From: Takakia lepidozioides
Lineage: Eukaryota; Streptophyta; Takakiopsida; Takakiales; Takakiaceae
Length of the DNA: 64,000 bases
Direction: 5' to 3'
Assembly (NCBI GenBank): GCA_030704615.1
Contig: CM060734.1
Location: forward strand, 42,054,042 to 42,118,041
The notes under the pieces are model-generated. The model did no database searches. It was not told where the DNA came from and saw nothing but the letters and a program-made list of their open reading frames with translations. Positions within the stretch are counted from its first letter, which is position 1, and the number at the start of each line of letters is the position of its first letter. Shown piece by piece: positions 1 to 12,381 of the stretch. The position numbers and the translations under genes are program-made.

Positions 1-187
1 ACCTTAATCAGATTTTTTTGGTGTTTTAATGTCAAAGGTTTGAAAGCTTAAGTAACCTTAGCGCTGCCACCCTCAACAAAGGCCCAGCTGTGAACAGCAA
101 GTCCTGGTATACTTGGATAGAATATATAGGCTTCTTCGATTGCATCAACTTTAACCCTCCCTGTATTGTCACTATCACACCTGTCAC

Positions 188-592
188 TGCATTTATTTCC
201 TGTCACAGTAAATTGATGAAGGCCTTTGAGTGCAACTGGAACTATTTAAACTCTTCATCTCTCCTTCTTTGCTGCCTATACCCTTATCAACACTCAATTC
301 GAAATTGCCCAGTGTTTGTGAGCAGGGGGATAACAGCCCTACATCTGGTTATTGTTCAAAGGTAGCCTCCCCACCCCGAGTTTAAATTTAGTGTCGAGGG
401 TAGGTAGGCCCTTTAGATCATCCTCAAGGTCCTCACCTCTGTCACAAACTTCAAGGAAGTTTTATACCTATGTTCATTTTGTTCAAAACATTCTTCATGC
501 TCCCCAACATCGCCATAGGCACTTCCGCCTCCAAGTCAGCTTCGTCTAGCAGGGTTAGTTCTTCCTGCCTAATATTCTAGTACTTTGAAAAT
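188..592. repeat. Direct repeat, copy 1
   Basis: This block recurs at 1971-2384 in the same orientation with clearly recognisable identity and small substitutions. Shared landmarks include the stretch ending in CAGTGTTTGTGAGCAGGGGG and the one beginning CGTCTAGCAGG. The two copies lie about 1.78 kb apart. I could not find TG...CA ends, a primer-binding site or coding domains between them, so I call it only a direct repeat; decayed long terminal repeats remain possible. Confidence 0.7.
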
Positions 593-1498
593 CTCCTCTA
601 CCTTTTTCTACTTGGACTTGGCCTGTTTAACAGGATGGTCTTGCTACCGAGAAATAGAGTCAATCATCTTAGGGTGTCTAGTATTAGGCATGTGATCATG
701 GAACATGCTTAAGAAAATACATTAGGGATTGATCAGAGGTCTAGTCTGTTGTCAGGGCCCAGGCCTGCGCAAACAAGTCACAACTCAGTCCTTAGCAATG
801 TATTTATGAATCTATGCACTCAACTACGCATTCTTTTATCTTTCTCCATTAGCCCCGAGAAAGGTGCAGGAATCGCTCTTTCGCAACCACGCTGAATCCA
901 CTATACCCAAGGGCACATAGTACCCATCACAAGGATAGATAATACCAACATTCATAGCAACATAAAATGACTACATCTTCTCATTCTCAACATCACCATG
1001 ATAATCTATCTCATTTGCGATAGAAATGAACAGAGAGCATACCGGAATTTTTCCATCTTGGGAGCCACTGTAAAGAGTTTCCCCCCCCAAAGCCAGGGTG
1101 GTGACTTTGCTCCCACAATTGAGGATTGCTACTTTCAACACTCTCTCCTGTAACCATACCTCTGTCAAGTGAGATCAAATATTAGATCCTGCCAACAGAA
1201 AATAAAATTTGCTCCACTAGAGGCACCGGCTGTCTCCAAGAGAAAGCTTTTTCCCTTCCAACTTTCGAATTGCCTACACTGAACGGTAAGGACGAATTTG
1301 GGCATGCTAACCGCATCTGCTTATAGTGCACATTCTGACCTGTAAATCCAGAGAAATTCCCACTAAAGGCTTGGTGATCAGTCAGTAAATAAGGGATTAA
1401 GGATTTAGGATTTAGGCTTAGCCTCAAGATTTTGAAAGTTGGTGAATAGAGGTGCAAGGACATTGTTCTTGATTGTCCTGCAGAGGGTCACAATATCC

Positions 1499-1500
<2 letters not shown>

Positions 1501-1559
<59 letters not shown>
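1501..1559. repeat. AG/CT dinucleotide microsatellite
   Basis: About 29 uninterrupted GA units lie between the two direct-repeat copies. They create spurious Ser-Leu reading frames on the minus strand. The lack of interruptions suggests a young or actively slipping tract. Confidence 0.97.
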
Positions 1560-1561
<2 letters not shown>

Positions 1562-1970
1562 GGTTTGATTTGAGGCATATGAAATTCTTTGAGAAAAATA
1601 TAGAATCTTAACTGGAAAGATACATTTAAAAAGGACGCAAAGTCTGGCCTGAAGAAGCTGGAAAGCACAGATTTTATTTTTGAGTTGGGAGCGCTCCTCA
1701 CCTTCCATCTATTGGTACTTGTTTTTGTTCGATTGCTCCCAAAATTCCAACTTTTAAGTCTCTCTTGATGCATGAGGTCTGGAGCTCTGGAGCCTTTGAT
1801 TGCACACCTGGTTATTGTCATGTCCAACTTCCACCATAGTTTGGTAGTCTACCGCTGTCAATTTGGAACCAAAGCGTGTACTACCATAAATCAAAGAATA
1901 AAAGATTCTATATGTTAGCATGGATTGCATGACAGACCTGCTAAACTGTTTGATGGTATTGATAGCAGCC

Positions 1971-2384
1971 GGTGCATTTATTTCTGTCACAGTAAATTGA
2001 TGAAGGCCTTCAAGTTCAAGATCACACTGGAACGATTTAAACTCTTCATCTCTCCTTCTCTACCGCCTATACCCTTCTTGACACTCAATCCGAAATTGCC
2101 CAGTGTTTGTGAGCAGGGGGATAACAGCCCTACATCTCGTTATTGTTCAAAGTTAGCCTCCCCACCTCGAGTTCAAATTTAGAGCCATGGGTAGGTAGGC
2201 CCTTTAGATCATCCTCAAGGTCCTCACCCATGTAACAAACTTCAGGGAAGTTTTATGCCTATGTTCGTGTTGTTCAAAACATTCTTCATGCTCCCCAACA
2301 TCGCCATAGACACGTCAGCCTTTGAGTCAGCTTCGTCTAGCAGGATTAGTTCTTCCTGCCTAATATTCAGGCACTTGAAAACGT
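1971..2384. repeat. Direct repeat, copy 2
   Basis: Second copy of the 188-592 block. Similarity starts around the TTTATTTCTGTCACAGTAAA word and ends shortly after TTCTTCCTGCCTAATATTC. Downstream sequence (2400-2610) is open for about 65 codons on the plus strand, but I do not recognise the product. Confidence 0.7.
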
Positions 2385-2689
2385 CTTTCAATCCCGATCT
2401 CCATCAGCATAGGTAGGGCCATAAGTAACCCTAGCTGCACCAAGGACTTTGATGCCAAAACAGCCGTAAGGGCTTTGTTGTTTCCTAAATACAACAAGGA
2501 TTTTATCGCCATGGAAATTGATGGCAAAGTAAGGGATCTAATCTATCCTACTCCTATACACTTTACAGTTGTAGGTGCTGTTTCAAATGTCAATGGTGGA
2601 TGTTAGGCATATTTATACTCACTTGTTCACTTTCTATACAACAAATGCGACAGATTTGGAAGGGGCTCAAGTTTGGGTGACCTGGTCTG

Positions 2690-3200
2690 TCTGTAGGTGG
2701 TAGGTGAATGCCATAGGAGACGACACCTCTGGCGACGTTTGTATGACATTTACTTGGGGTATCATCCTCATTCTTTTTCCAAATGTGCTGCCTCTTTATG
2801 TCTTAGCTGGAGGGCCAAAGGGTTTGGCAGAGTGCTTTTTTGCCAATCAAACTCTTACACACCTAGACCCCTTTTATAAAAGATGTTTTATAGCTGAAAT
2901 ATGTTATGTTCTCTTAGGAGTTTTTGACAATTAACCAAGCATACTCATGCCTAGTTAAATTAGCTTGAAACTTGAATAGTTGGGTTGAAGATCCATTGTA
3001 ATTTGCATTACTGTTATGATGTTGGTTGGCAGCAATAAGCAGTTTGCAGCAGTTGAAAATCCAGGGCTCTGGCACTGGACTTTTACCCTCAAAGATCAGG
3101 ACCAAGGAATGCTGGCAGAAATTGACCATAATTGGCGAGGTTTTGGCCATGATACAAGATCAAGCACAGTCTGTAGCCAAGGAGGCAGCTTCATCAGCAG
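2690..3200 (+). pseudogene. Scramblase-like gene fragment (central exons)
   Basis: Two exon-like pieces on the plus strand match the conserved centre of the plant mitochondrial-type phospholipid scramblase family (relatives of yeast AIM25). The first, at about 2700-2762, reads VGECHRRRHLWRRLYDIYLG. The second, from about 3028 to 3145, contains NKQFAAVENPGLWHWTF, then LKDQ and EIDHNWRGFG. They are separated by about 270 bp that could be an intron. The family motif normally continues straight from the end of the first piece into NKQFA, so the order of these two is correct. The expected next block (a D-A-G-x-Y-V-I-R-F-G motif) is not visible; the frame degenerates after NWRGFG. Family members move phospholipids between membrane leaflets; activity here is unlikely. 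The N-terminal exons are missing upstream. Confidence 0.6.
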
Positions 3201-3931
3201 TGCAATGTTGTTTGGTGAGTACATTCTTAGACTGTCACTTCCTTCAATTGATGCCTCAATTTCAAGTGGCTGGAGGGGGTTTATGAGTTGGAGTTGGTTA
3301 CCTTCAACATTTTTAGCTGATAATGTTTTTATTGTTCTCTTGTAGTTTTCTCAGATCAAGCAATGAGCAACAAACAGTTCTGACTGGAGTTTTTCTCAGA
3401 TGCTTCACAGTGGTGGTTTCATAATGTACGTTCTTTTCAACTTGGACATGAAATAGTTTAAGGAGGGGTTTTGATTGACACTAGCTTTTTTATGGACTTG
3501 GCTGTTTCACTTGGTAACAATAATACTCTTCACTAGGAAAAGGTAGCAAAAGCACTGCACCCATTTTTCTCGAAGGAGAAGACAACAACGTCCTACTGCG
3601 GCAGGTCCGTGCTCCAGTTTTAATTCAGATCCTCTGTGTTGGCATATGTAGGTACTATGCAATTCTCAAACTTGGTTCTCAGCAGTGATAGTGGCCTTCT
3701 CCACTTTGTCTTACATGAAAACTATCTGTACAAAGGCTAAGGGATCCTTGTTTGAATCTTGTATGCCCTCTGCTTTTAGGGTATTATATCAGGCTATTGC
3801 CAAGACTTTTAAGGGAAATTCTCTTAGAACTAACCTGGTCTGATGGACTACCTGTTATGGTGTGATTATGCTAACCTTTTTCTCCAATTCATTGAAGAAG
3901 TGTTGGATCTGCATGAGGGCCTGTCAGGAAT

Positions 3932-4141
3932 TTGGGGTCCTATTATGGAGTGTATTACCCTAGCAGTTTTGATAATGAAGAGATAATATCCTTTTCCGGA
4001 ATGAAAGGAAAGATCTCAGTAGCAGTAATTCAAAATGTCTATATCACTGAGGCCACTAAATGGGTGTTGCAGTTCTTGCAAGCAAGGCAGCCATTTGTGG
4101 CATGTGTGTTGGATGCTAATGGCAATGAAGTGTGTCGGGTA
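3932..4141 (+). pseudogene. Scramblase-like gene fragment (upstream exon, displaced)
   Basis: This plus-strand frame contains ARQPFVACVLDANGNEVCR followed by a plausible GT donor. In plant scramblase-related proteins this block lies N-terminal to the LWRR...YLG block. Here it sits 1.2 kb downstream of that block, so the exons are out of order. The preceding residues (EATKWVLQFLQ) also fit the family region before the R-P-F-V-A motif. Either the locus was rearranged or two partial copies lie side by side. The next 300 bp holds an open frame (4273-4458) that I do not recognise. Confidence 0.5.
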
Positions 4142-4459
4142 TTACTTTTCTCCCTTCATTATCTCTTCAACTCAATATGTTATAAAGTTCCTTCATCTTT
4201 CTCATTCTTTTCTAGTTTATACGCCCTCTTCACGAAAACAAACAGCCACATCTTGCCAGGTTTTGCAAGCATATGAGCATCACATTAGCCAAAGCCACTT
4301 GCAAGGCTTTGAAGATGGAGGCATGTGCTCTGTCCTCTCTCTCACAACAGAGGAGGTACCTTCTCAACTTGCTACCTACTAAGGTCAACCAGAAGCTCCT
4401 CCATAGCCTTGCAATTTGCCATGAAGCTCTCATCCTTGATATCAACACTGTCTTTTAGT

Positions 4460-5590
4460 ACATTTAAACCCTGATAACGAGAGGATATAAGTTTTTGAAC
4501 TTACCCTTAAATTGATATGATTGTGATGAAAATACATACAATATAAATAATTTAGAAAATTTGATAAAGGCTTTACCAAGAGAGGTACATTCAGTGTAGG
4601 TTTTGTATGGGGAAGTTATACCAGGGATTTGCCATTTATTGACACTGATGTGTGGTCCCTCTTTAGTGAGGAGCCAACAAACCACCAGTGGCTCCTCCTT
4701 GAGCCTTTTTCTTGTCGAAAGTATTTTTCCCCCTTTTAACTCGAAAATTCCTCGAATTAGTATTTACAGGTTTTTCATCATACATTATGGTTCTATTTCA
4801 TTATCGGTTTCGCATCACCAATGGATAAATCGATTGGTAATAGACTAGCCTATAAGTCGAATGATGATTGAATATTTTGAATTACCAAAATTTACTTATG
4901 ATTATAATTGTTCAACAATTCTGATTTAACTGCACGTGAAGTATTAATCCAAATTAGAATCTAATTCTTTTGTATTCTAGTTGTGGTAACTTCCCGTAAC
5001 ATAAATCCAAAGCAGAAAATGGAAATAAAAATTCAGATGGTTTTTTTGCTTCCAACAATCATGAAACAAAATTATTGCATCCCTATTATAAGATCTATTA
5101 AAGGACATGAAAATATATATACATATATTTTTTACTGCCTCTCAGATGAGTCAATAATTGAGGCAATGCAATCACAAGGTGCAACGACCTTGTGATTCCA
5201 AGCAGGTAACCCTGTATGGTAACAAGGTGATTTTTCTTCAACGAGGAACAAAAGAAATAATCCACTTCTAGTTCTTACTTTCGCCCAGAATATTATTTCG
5301 AAACATAATGGGGTGGGAAGGGACGCAAGTGAATGATAGGTAAAGGTAAGCCTCTCAATTTGTTTTTAGAAAAAACCCCGAAAGATTTAAAAAAAATCCG
5401 GGTTTTTTTTTTCTTTTTATGTATGCTTAGCTCACATCACAATTATCTGATTTCAGTAATATATTTGATGATCCTTGAGTTTTTGTCCCAGTTGTTGGAA
5501 GTGATTGGTTAATCTAAAGAGATAAAAATAGGACGAAAATTATTATATCTTAATGAAGTTTCGATATAGCACTTAATAGCAAACTAGGAC
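4460..5590. other. AT-rich intergenic DNA
   Basis: AT-rich sequence without long frames, recognisable domains or obvious terminal repeats. A short run of A and T homopolymers lies near 5380-5420. I see no gene here. Confidence 0.6.
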
Positions 5591-5989
5591 CGTCACGTTT
5601 AGCTGGCGGTCGCCCATGCACAACAACCGCGGGCTAAATCTGCAATGTTCCAACGGGTGACACGTGCCTTGAGGGTCCCATGTGTCCCAATAGAGTTAAG
5701 AGAATCGCATGCACAAACATGGACAAACATCTCCCTTCGCTTTATGATCACTTTTGCTCCTCCGTGAGTGCAGTTCCTTGGCTTCCTGTAGTCTTCGGAC
5801 TTCGTTGCGTGGCACTGCCAACCTGGCAAAGGTGTTTGTTTGGGGAGGGAGAAGTTTTGTCGATTTTTAATTGGGTCGGTCCCACACCTATTCCAGCCCC
5901 TGTTCACCGTTCCATCGTTATAGCATCATGTCTTCACCATTTTGTCGTTTTAGGATCTCATGTGACCCGTTTTTGCAGAAAATACGAAG

Positions 5990-8345
5990 ATCGTAGCCAC
6001 ACACGTCCATTATTTCTTTTTCCTCCCATCCCGCTCCCGCTCCCACACTACCCAACCCTCATATACACATATATACCGACCTCCCAACACTTATCTTATT
6101 ACCCACTACCCGCATGGCCGGTACCATCAACACCCACCCACATCTAAGCATTCTTTACACCACCCTCCGTCCTACCATAATAAATTTAAGATTGCATGCG
6201 CAACACTTATACTAATGCGTTGTGGCGACATTCATCCCAACCCAGGTCCTACCACTATTAGCGATGTCATTGGCGAACTCCCCAGCGACCCCCAGGAAAG
6301 ATACACGTTATATTTCCAAACGAACACCGTCTCCCTTATACTTGCGTATCAACACCTCTACGATCACTTCTCTCCCTTCTTCCCCAAACAGCCAACCGCT
6401 ACCCACACACCCACACAGCCAATCGCCACCTTCGGCCTCCCAAGCTGTCAATACCCAGCGCTCGCTAAGGCTGCCTATCAACTCAGACAATATCCAGTGC
6501 AACACCTCCTCTTCTCCCTAATCATCATCATTTCCCCACTACCCACGACAACAACTACTTTGCAGTCCATACAGATGCAAATGTCCGTGCACTTTTACTT
6601 AAACTACAAAACCTACCTGCACAGCCTCACCAATACTTAGCCCCCCCACACTACCTATCTGACCTGCACGCATCACTCCACCTCCTACGATCCAAACCCG
6701 GGGAAGTCCACAAAATACTCGGTGAACAGCTAGCAAGCCCCATCTTAGACTTTGACACTATCACCAGCAAATTCCCCTTCTTATCCAAAAGCATCCTTAA
6801 CGCCACTATCCAAGCTAGCTCCACTATTACCGATTATCAACCCCTACCTGCACCACCCCCACCCGCGCTCGCACCTATCCACAGCAGGGACCCAACACCC
6901 GCTGCATCTAATCACTCCCAACCCACTCCTTCTCAACACACAAACTCATTCTCACATATTCCACGCCCCCGCATATCATTCTCTTACAAGAAACCAAACT
7001 CAATACAAATAACCCCAGCAGCTCCTATATCAACAAACTCCTTCCCGCCTACCACCTACTATATGGGAACCCATTCTCTGCTACACAATGCCTCACACGA
7101 CGATCAGCCCCGTACCACCCTACTCGCGGGGGAGTCGCGCTAGGCATCCTTTGCACGCATCACTCCCCAAGCACTACAACCAAGCTACCTATTCCTATCC
7201 CTCTTTGCTCCCATCTCCAGATCATACAACTATATCCACCTGCACTCCACCCCATCACCCTCATACACTTATATATGCCCTCACATGCTGATGACCTTAC
7301 GCTGATCCTTGACATCCTACACACAATCTCAGTCACCGTTACCCAACCTATTAACCAGCACCACCACTTCATATTAGCAGGTGACTTCAATAGAGATATC
7401 GCCCTACTTGGCCATACTTACAATGGCACGCACAAATCCCCATCCCCACTGGACCATGAATGGGCCAAATTTACTCAATTACATAAATTTTGATATATAC
7501 CCGCTGACCACCACTACTCTAGACAAGGTGGACTTAACTACTCCTCATTAAGTCTACTAGACGGTTTCTACCTTTGAATACCGAGTGAGATTCCGGATTA
7601 TCTTCAGTGCCACATCGACAGCATACGTAACTCTGACCACTATCATGTTTCAATATCCCTCCTGCCATCTCTCATTCCCTTCCGACCCACACCAACAGTA
7701 CATACCCCACCACCACAATCTAGAATTCTCTCTCCACTCCCTCAGCGCAACATCGCCGCTTTCCAAAACCACTTCTACCCAACTGCCTCACTCCTTATAC
7801 TAAAACTATCTTCCATCCTCACTGACACAAACCTAGCACAGTTCCCTGACAGAACTTGGCTCGAAGCCGAGGCCGCGCTCACATCTATAATGGAAGAAAT
7901 GACCAATAGCGTCATCGCCACATGTTCCAAGGTCATTGTCATCGGCATCAAAGACGTCCTCAGGTCCTCCTTTGCAAGGATGTCGTGCTTCCGGAACCGG
8001 GACTCATCCGTACACAAAAATGTGCCTGGACCTCTCACCTTAATTCCTATGACACGATTCGACAAGCTCTCATTATCATACCCACTTCCCTCACGTCCCA
8101 TCCAAGTAATAACTGGAAGTCCGACCCTCGCATTACCTGTTTAAATACCATGTCAACCTATCAAGCGTTTATGCCTCCACCAGATGACCAATCCGCTATA
8201 CCCAACTGGACTGCTGCTCTCTCCAAACTGGGTAGGGAAGCCAAAAAATCTGCATATCTCATTACCAAACAAAAGGCTACTGACAACCACAAAAAGTTTG
8301 TTTGCTCAACGATTATTGCGATTAATGCTGAAGAACCACGTGGCG
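5990..8345 (+). mobile_element. LINE 5' part: 2A-like motif, endonuclease, linker
   Basis: Plus-strand remnant of a non-LTR retrotransposon. From about 6176 a frame leads through a short hydrophobic stretch into RCGDIHPNPGP (6218-6250), a 2A-like motif. From about 6968 one frame stays open to 7493 and carries apurinic-type endonuclease landmarks: LLQETKL, then GGVALG, then FILAGDFNRD. After a stop at 7491-7493 the frame changes; DHYHVSISL fits the endonuclease SDH region, and the 7922-8340 part resembles the basic linker before RT. Sequence similarity to the LINE stops at about 8345, before any RT motif. Several frameshifts and stops make this copy inactive. The cytosine-rich, Pro/Thr/His-rich composition matches the LINE pieces at 26.7-27.6 and 31-34.7 kb, so I assign them to one family. 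Confidence 0.8.
6215..6250 (+). other. 2A-like ribosome-skipping motif in the LINE
   Basis: The codons read MRCGDIHPNPGP. The core D-x-x-x-N-P-G-P agrees with the 2A consensus, in which the nascent chain releases between the last G and P. Comparable GDxHPNPGP motifs are known from animal CR1/L2-like non-LTR elements. A hydrophobic run (ACATLILM) precedes it, as in those elements. Activity has not been shown here. Confidence 0.7.
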
Positions 8346-8645
8346 TAACCAGGCGGGGCGCCCGTGAGTTTGACCTTTTGGGCTGACTTTGACTTTTCCC
8401 TCCGGATGAGTGGACCGACTCACCGGAGCGCGGTGACACATGGACGCGGATGTGGACGACAATGTGGACACTGACGTGGTGGCGCCACGACGAGCAACAC
8501 TGCTGCCACGTGGCCACGGGCCCGGGGCACCACGTGGTCGTTGACCACATAACTTGCAGTGCTACATGCCCAGTGGCAACTGCGACTGCGGAAGTCGGCA
8601 CAACCACTGCTTTACTACTTTTAATGAAGTGCTCGAAATTACTTT
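8346..8645. other. GC-rich block at the LINE break
   Basis: Base composition changes abruptly where the LINE ends. The block contains several CCACGTGG and GACGTGG words and local inverted pairs such as CCGGATGAGTGG against CCGACTCACCGG. A 65-codon frame here is probably fortuitous. It resembles the CACGTCA-rich subterminal DNA of the 15.1-26.7 kb transposon in style, not clearly in sequence. It could be a solo transposon end. Confidence 0.4.
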
Positions 8646-8659
8646 AACAATCACTCATA

Positions 8660-10650
8660 GTGGTCCATGCTTTGAAGTTTGGGTGTAATGAGCCGACTAG
8701 TACATACGCATGTAATACCATACAAGAGATCTAATCATGTCATTAGAAATGCGAAAACAATGAAAGACATGCCATGAAACAAAACGAAATGAAAATGAAA
8801 TGAAATGAAACAAATGGTATTTTATTACATCTGCGGAAAGCTCAAAGAGCTTATGATACAAAATGAAAAAACCAAAGTAAAAAAGCAGCCCAAAGCTACT
8901 ACTGCTCTAGGGATTGCCTAAGGGTCAAGGCCCTCATGCAGGTAAGCTGCCAATCAATTGTGATCCTCATAATGCAAGACTCAGTGACAGATTGAGTCCC
9001 AGGGAATAGACCATCTACCCATGCATGTTTTTTGTAGCTATTGATCCACAGGGAATCATAGGTAATCTTGTGCTTGAAATCTGGCCCTCTTGGATGAATC
9101 TGGACCCACACTCTCTTTGCTCCTTCAGCTACACATGCCTCTGCACAAATCATGCATTCATCCTTGCCTTGCTGCTAGTAGCTGACAATGATGGCCTAGA
9201 TTTATTCTAGGAAACATCCAACTCAGCTTCTCACACTAGTTCCTATAGTGAATGCATCTGCTAGTCTATGAAATGAACATGCATTCACCTTTTTGCCTCG
9301 GTTGTCCCATCATTGACTGGGGCAAAACAGTATTCATTCCACAACTTCTCCTCATCTCTGTTACTTGTTTTTTGATATTTTCCTGTTGTCACATTGGCAG
9401 TATCATGTCAAAGTCACTCCAAACTAGATTCACTCAACTAGCTAACTTGCAGAATAAAACATGGAAATTTAGGGCCGATTATGATAAGAGGGAAAAACAA
9501 GGTGAAATGTGTTGAAGAAGATGCCTGCATTAGTAGTGTCTGGTTTTATAAATTGTGCCGCTGCTGCCAGTTGACCATCTACCCATGCATGTTTGTTGTA
9601 GTTATAGAGTCAATCTGGAGCTTGAAGCCCGGCCCTCTGGGGTGAATCTGCACCCACTCTCTATCCCTGCTCCTTCAACTATCCATGCCTCTGCACAAAT
9701 CATGCATATATCATTGCCTTGCTGCTAGCAGCTGATGATGACATCCTAGATTTGGTCTTACACCCCAACCCTATTTGGAAAAACAGGCTGAAATGTGTTG
9801 AGGAAGGTGCCTTCATTAGCAGCACCTCATTCTATCAATTGTGCTGCCGCTATTTGTTTCCACTTGCAACAATTGACCATCTACTCCAGCTGATTTCTTG
9901 TAGCTATTGATCCCTCAGCCTGAACCTGAACATGAATTTGGACCTCTATCCCTGGTCCCTCAGCTATCCCTATCCCTGCCCGTGTACAGATCATGAATAC
10001 GTCCCTCAGCCTTCCTGCTAGCTGCTGACAAAGACGGCGTGAAGTTCTTCCTGAAAACACCCCAACCTAGGACTTAACAGTAGTTCCAATTCTGAATTGC
10101 AACTGCTTCTCTCTGTAGTCGAACAAGCACTCACCTTTTTGTCTCCATTGTTCCCCCCCCCTGACTGGGGTCGGAAAGTGTTCATCCCAAAACTTCTCTT
10201 CATCTTGTTATCTGTTTTTGGGTACTTTCCCTCTGCCATATCAGCAGTAACTTGTCAAAGTCACTCCAAACCACCCCACATCCACCCAACTAACTAACTT
10301 ACAGCATTTAATATGTAAATTCAGGGCTGGGTCTGATGGGAGGGCAAAATAGGCTGAAATATGTCGAAGAAGAAGGTGCCCTCACCACATTGTCCTCGAA
10401 GTTGTGTCATGACCCATGGAGGATTTGTCTGACCATGCACCCAAGAGGACCTCTTGTGTGTGCGAGGTGTGTGCTGCTTCCACAGGGAATTGTAGGCGAT
10501 CCGGAGCTTGAAATCCGGCCCTCTTGGATGAATCTGGACCCACACTGCTCCCTCCTCCTTCAGCTATCCATGCCTGTGCACAAATCATGCATACATCCTA
10601 GCCTTGATGCTAGCAGCTGACAATAACACCCTAGAATTGTTCCAGCAAAC
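8660..10650. repeat. Repeated modules A and B (PPR-associated)
   Basis: Two short modules recur. Module A, built around TGGATGAATCTGGACCCACA followed by TCAGCTATCCATGCC and GCTGCTAGCAGCTGACAATG, occurs near 9045-9215, 9600-9745, 9905-10035 (divergent) and 10482-10650, again at 11811-11975 and 14676-14800, and inverted at 28900-29065. Module B, built around GTCTGATGAGAGGG, AAACAGGCTGAAAT and GAAGAAGGTGCC, occurs near 9470-9525, 9760-9815, 10322-10385, 10905-10965, 12230-12290 and 12320-12385, and inverted at 27865-27930, 28755-28830 and 29130-29200. On the minus strand module A reads WVQIHPRGPDFK and runs into PPR coding sequence at 10901-11878, so it probably derives from the 5' part of a PPR gene. 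A short GAAAT-rich stretch lies at 8755-8815. Confidence 0.75.
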
Positions 10651-10900
10651 ACCCCAACCCTACTTATCACACTAGTTCCTATGCTGACTTGCGTATGCTT
10701 CCACATGCATTCACCTTTTTGCCTGGATTGTTCCACCATTGACTGGGGTCGGAACCGTATTCATTCCAGAGCTTCTCCAAATCTCTATTATCTGTTTTTC
10801 AATATTTCCTGTCGACCACATTGGCAGTAACATGTCAAAATCACTCCAACACCACCATAGTTCCATCAACGAGCTAATTTGTAGAATTCAACATGAACAT

Positions 10901-11878
10901 TTAGGGACGACTCTGATAGCAGGGGAATTCAAGGTGAAATATGTTGAAGAAGGTACCTTCATTAGCAGTGGGCCTTGTTCTATCAATTGTGCTGCTACCA
11001 TTGCTGTTTCCAGTTGACCATCTACCCACTCGTAGCCGTTGTGCTATTGAAGAAGGTGCCCCCCCTTCCCCCAACATTTGATCATAGGTCTCCAAAGCCT
11101 CCATACCATGTCCCTGCTGTGCATACCCTGCAAGCATCGCATTCCATAACACCACATTTGGTTCAGCCATAGTGTTGAAAACTCCCTTCGCATCCTTAAT
11201 GCACCCACATTTGGCATAGACGTCCACTAGGGGAGTGTTCAGGATGACATCTGGTACAATTCCAGCTTTGACGATGTCACCATGAACCTCTTCCCCCTTT
11301 TCCAGAGGTCCCAGGCTTGCACACGCATTGCAAACATGCGCAAGTGTGATGTGGTTGGGCTTCACCCCTTTGCGTTGCATTTGCTCATAGGTCGCCAAAG
11401 CATTCCTACCACATTCATGCATGGTAAATCCTGCCAACATTATATTCCACATGATCAAAGATCGCTGAGGCATTCTGTAGAAATCTTGGCGATCATCCAT
11501 GATGCTCCCGCACTTAACATACATGTTGACAAGGGTGTTGAGTAGAAAAAACATTTGGCATGAATCCACTTTGGATAATGTGAGTGTGCACCTGATTCCA
11601 GCTTCCAGACCTAGAGCCTTTGTCAGTCTGCCTGCCTCACAAAGCATCTTCACATGCCCCGCAAAAAAGGCATTGTGGACTCCATCTAGTCTTGATCCTC
11701 TTTCAGAAGCTGTGGTCATGGTTGAGGACGTGCCTGATTTTATCAACTGTGCCGTTGCAGCTGTTGCCTTTAGTTGATCATCTACCCATTTAGGTTTCTT
11801 GTAGCTATTGATCCAAATGGAATCACAGGTAATCTGGAGCTTGAAGTCCGGCCCTCTTGGATGAATCTGGACCCACAC
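10901..11878 (-). pseudogene. PLS-class PPR gene copy, open but rearranged
   Basis: A 325-codon open frame. It begins in module A (WVQIHPRGPDFK), passes through a Ser/Thr/Ala-rich linker, then HVKMLCEAGRLTKAL, and then PPR helices: VNMYVKCGSIMD, LIMWNIMLAGF, EQMQRKGVKPNHITL and VDVYAKCGCIKDAKGVF. Plant PLS-class PPR proteins bind organellar RNA and often guide C-to-U editing. No E or DYW domain follows, and the frame runs back into repeat module B sequence at its C-terminal end, so the product would be truncated. Seven or so PPR units are visible, fewer than typical. A conserved block seen in the sister copies (ISADVDTYVCLLHKC) is missing, which suggests internal deletion. Function is doubtful. 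Confidence 0.65.
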
Positions 11879-12381
11879 TCTACCCCTTCTCCTTCAGCTA
11901 TCCATGCCTATGCACAAATCATGCATTCATCTTTGCCCTTGCTGCTATCAGCTGACAATGACAACCTAGGAAACACCCAATCACACTAGTTCCTATGCTG
12001 AATTGTGTTTGCTACTCTTTGTCATCTAATAGGCATTCAACTTTTTGCCTCGGTTGTTCCACCATTCACTGGGGTCAACAAAGTATTCATTCCACACCTT
12101 CTCCTCATCTCTGTTATCTGTTTTGGATACTTTCCTACTGCCACATCGGCAGCTACTTGTCATAGTCATTCCAAACCACCATAGATCCACCCAACGAGCT
12201 AACTTATAGAATTCAATATGCATCTCAGGCCCGAGTCTGATGAGAGGGCAAAACAGGCTGAAATAGATCAAAGAAGAAGGTGCCCTCACCACATTGTCCT
12301 TGACAACTCAATATGTAAATTCAGGGCCGAGTCTGATGAGAGGGAAAAACAGGCTGACATACGTCGAAGAAGAAGGTGCCC

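Noticed and set aside
1405-1827. Minus-strand frames rich in Ser-Leu repeats
   Set aside because: They come from translating the AG microsatellite; no conserved domain flanks it.
188-2384. A complete small LTR retrotransposon between the direct repeats
   Set aside because: No primer-binding site, polypurine tract, TG...CA ends or coding domains could be seen between the copies.
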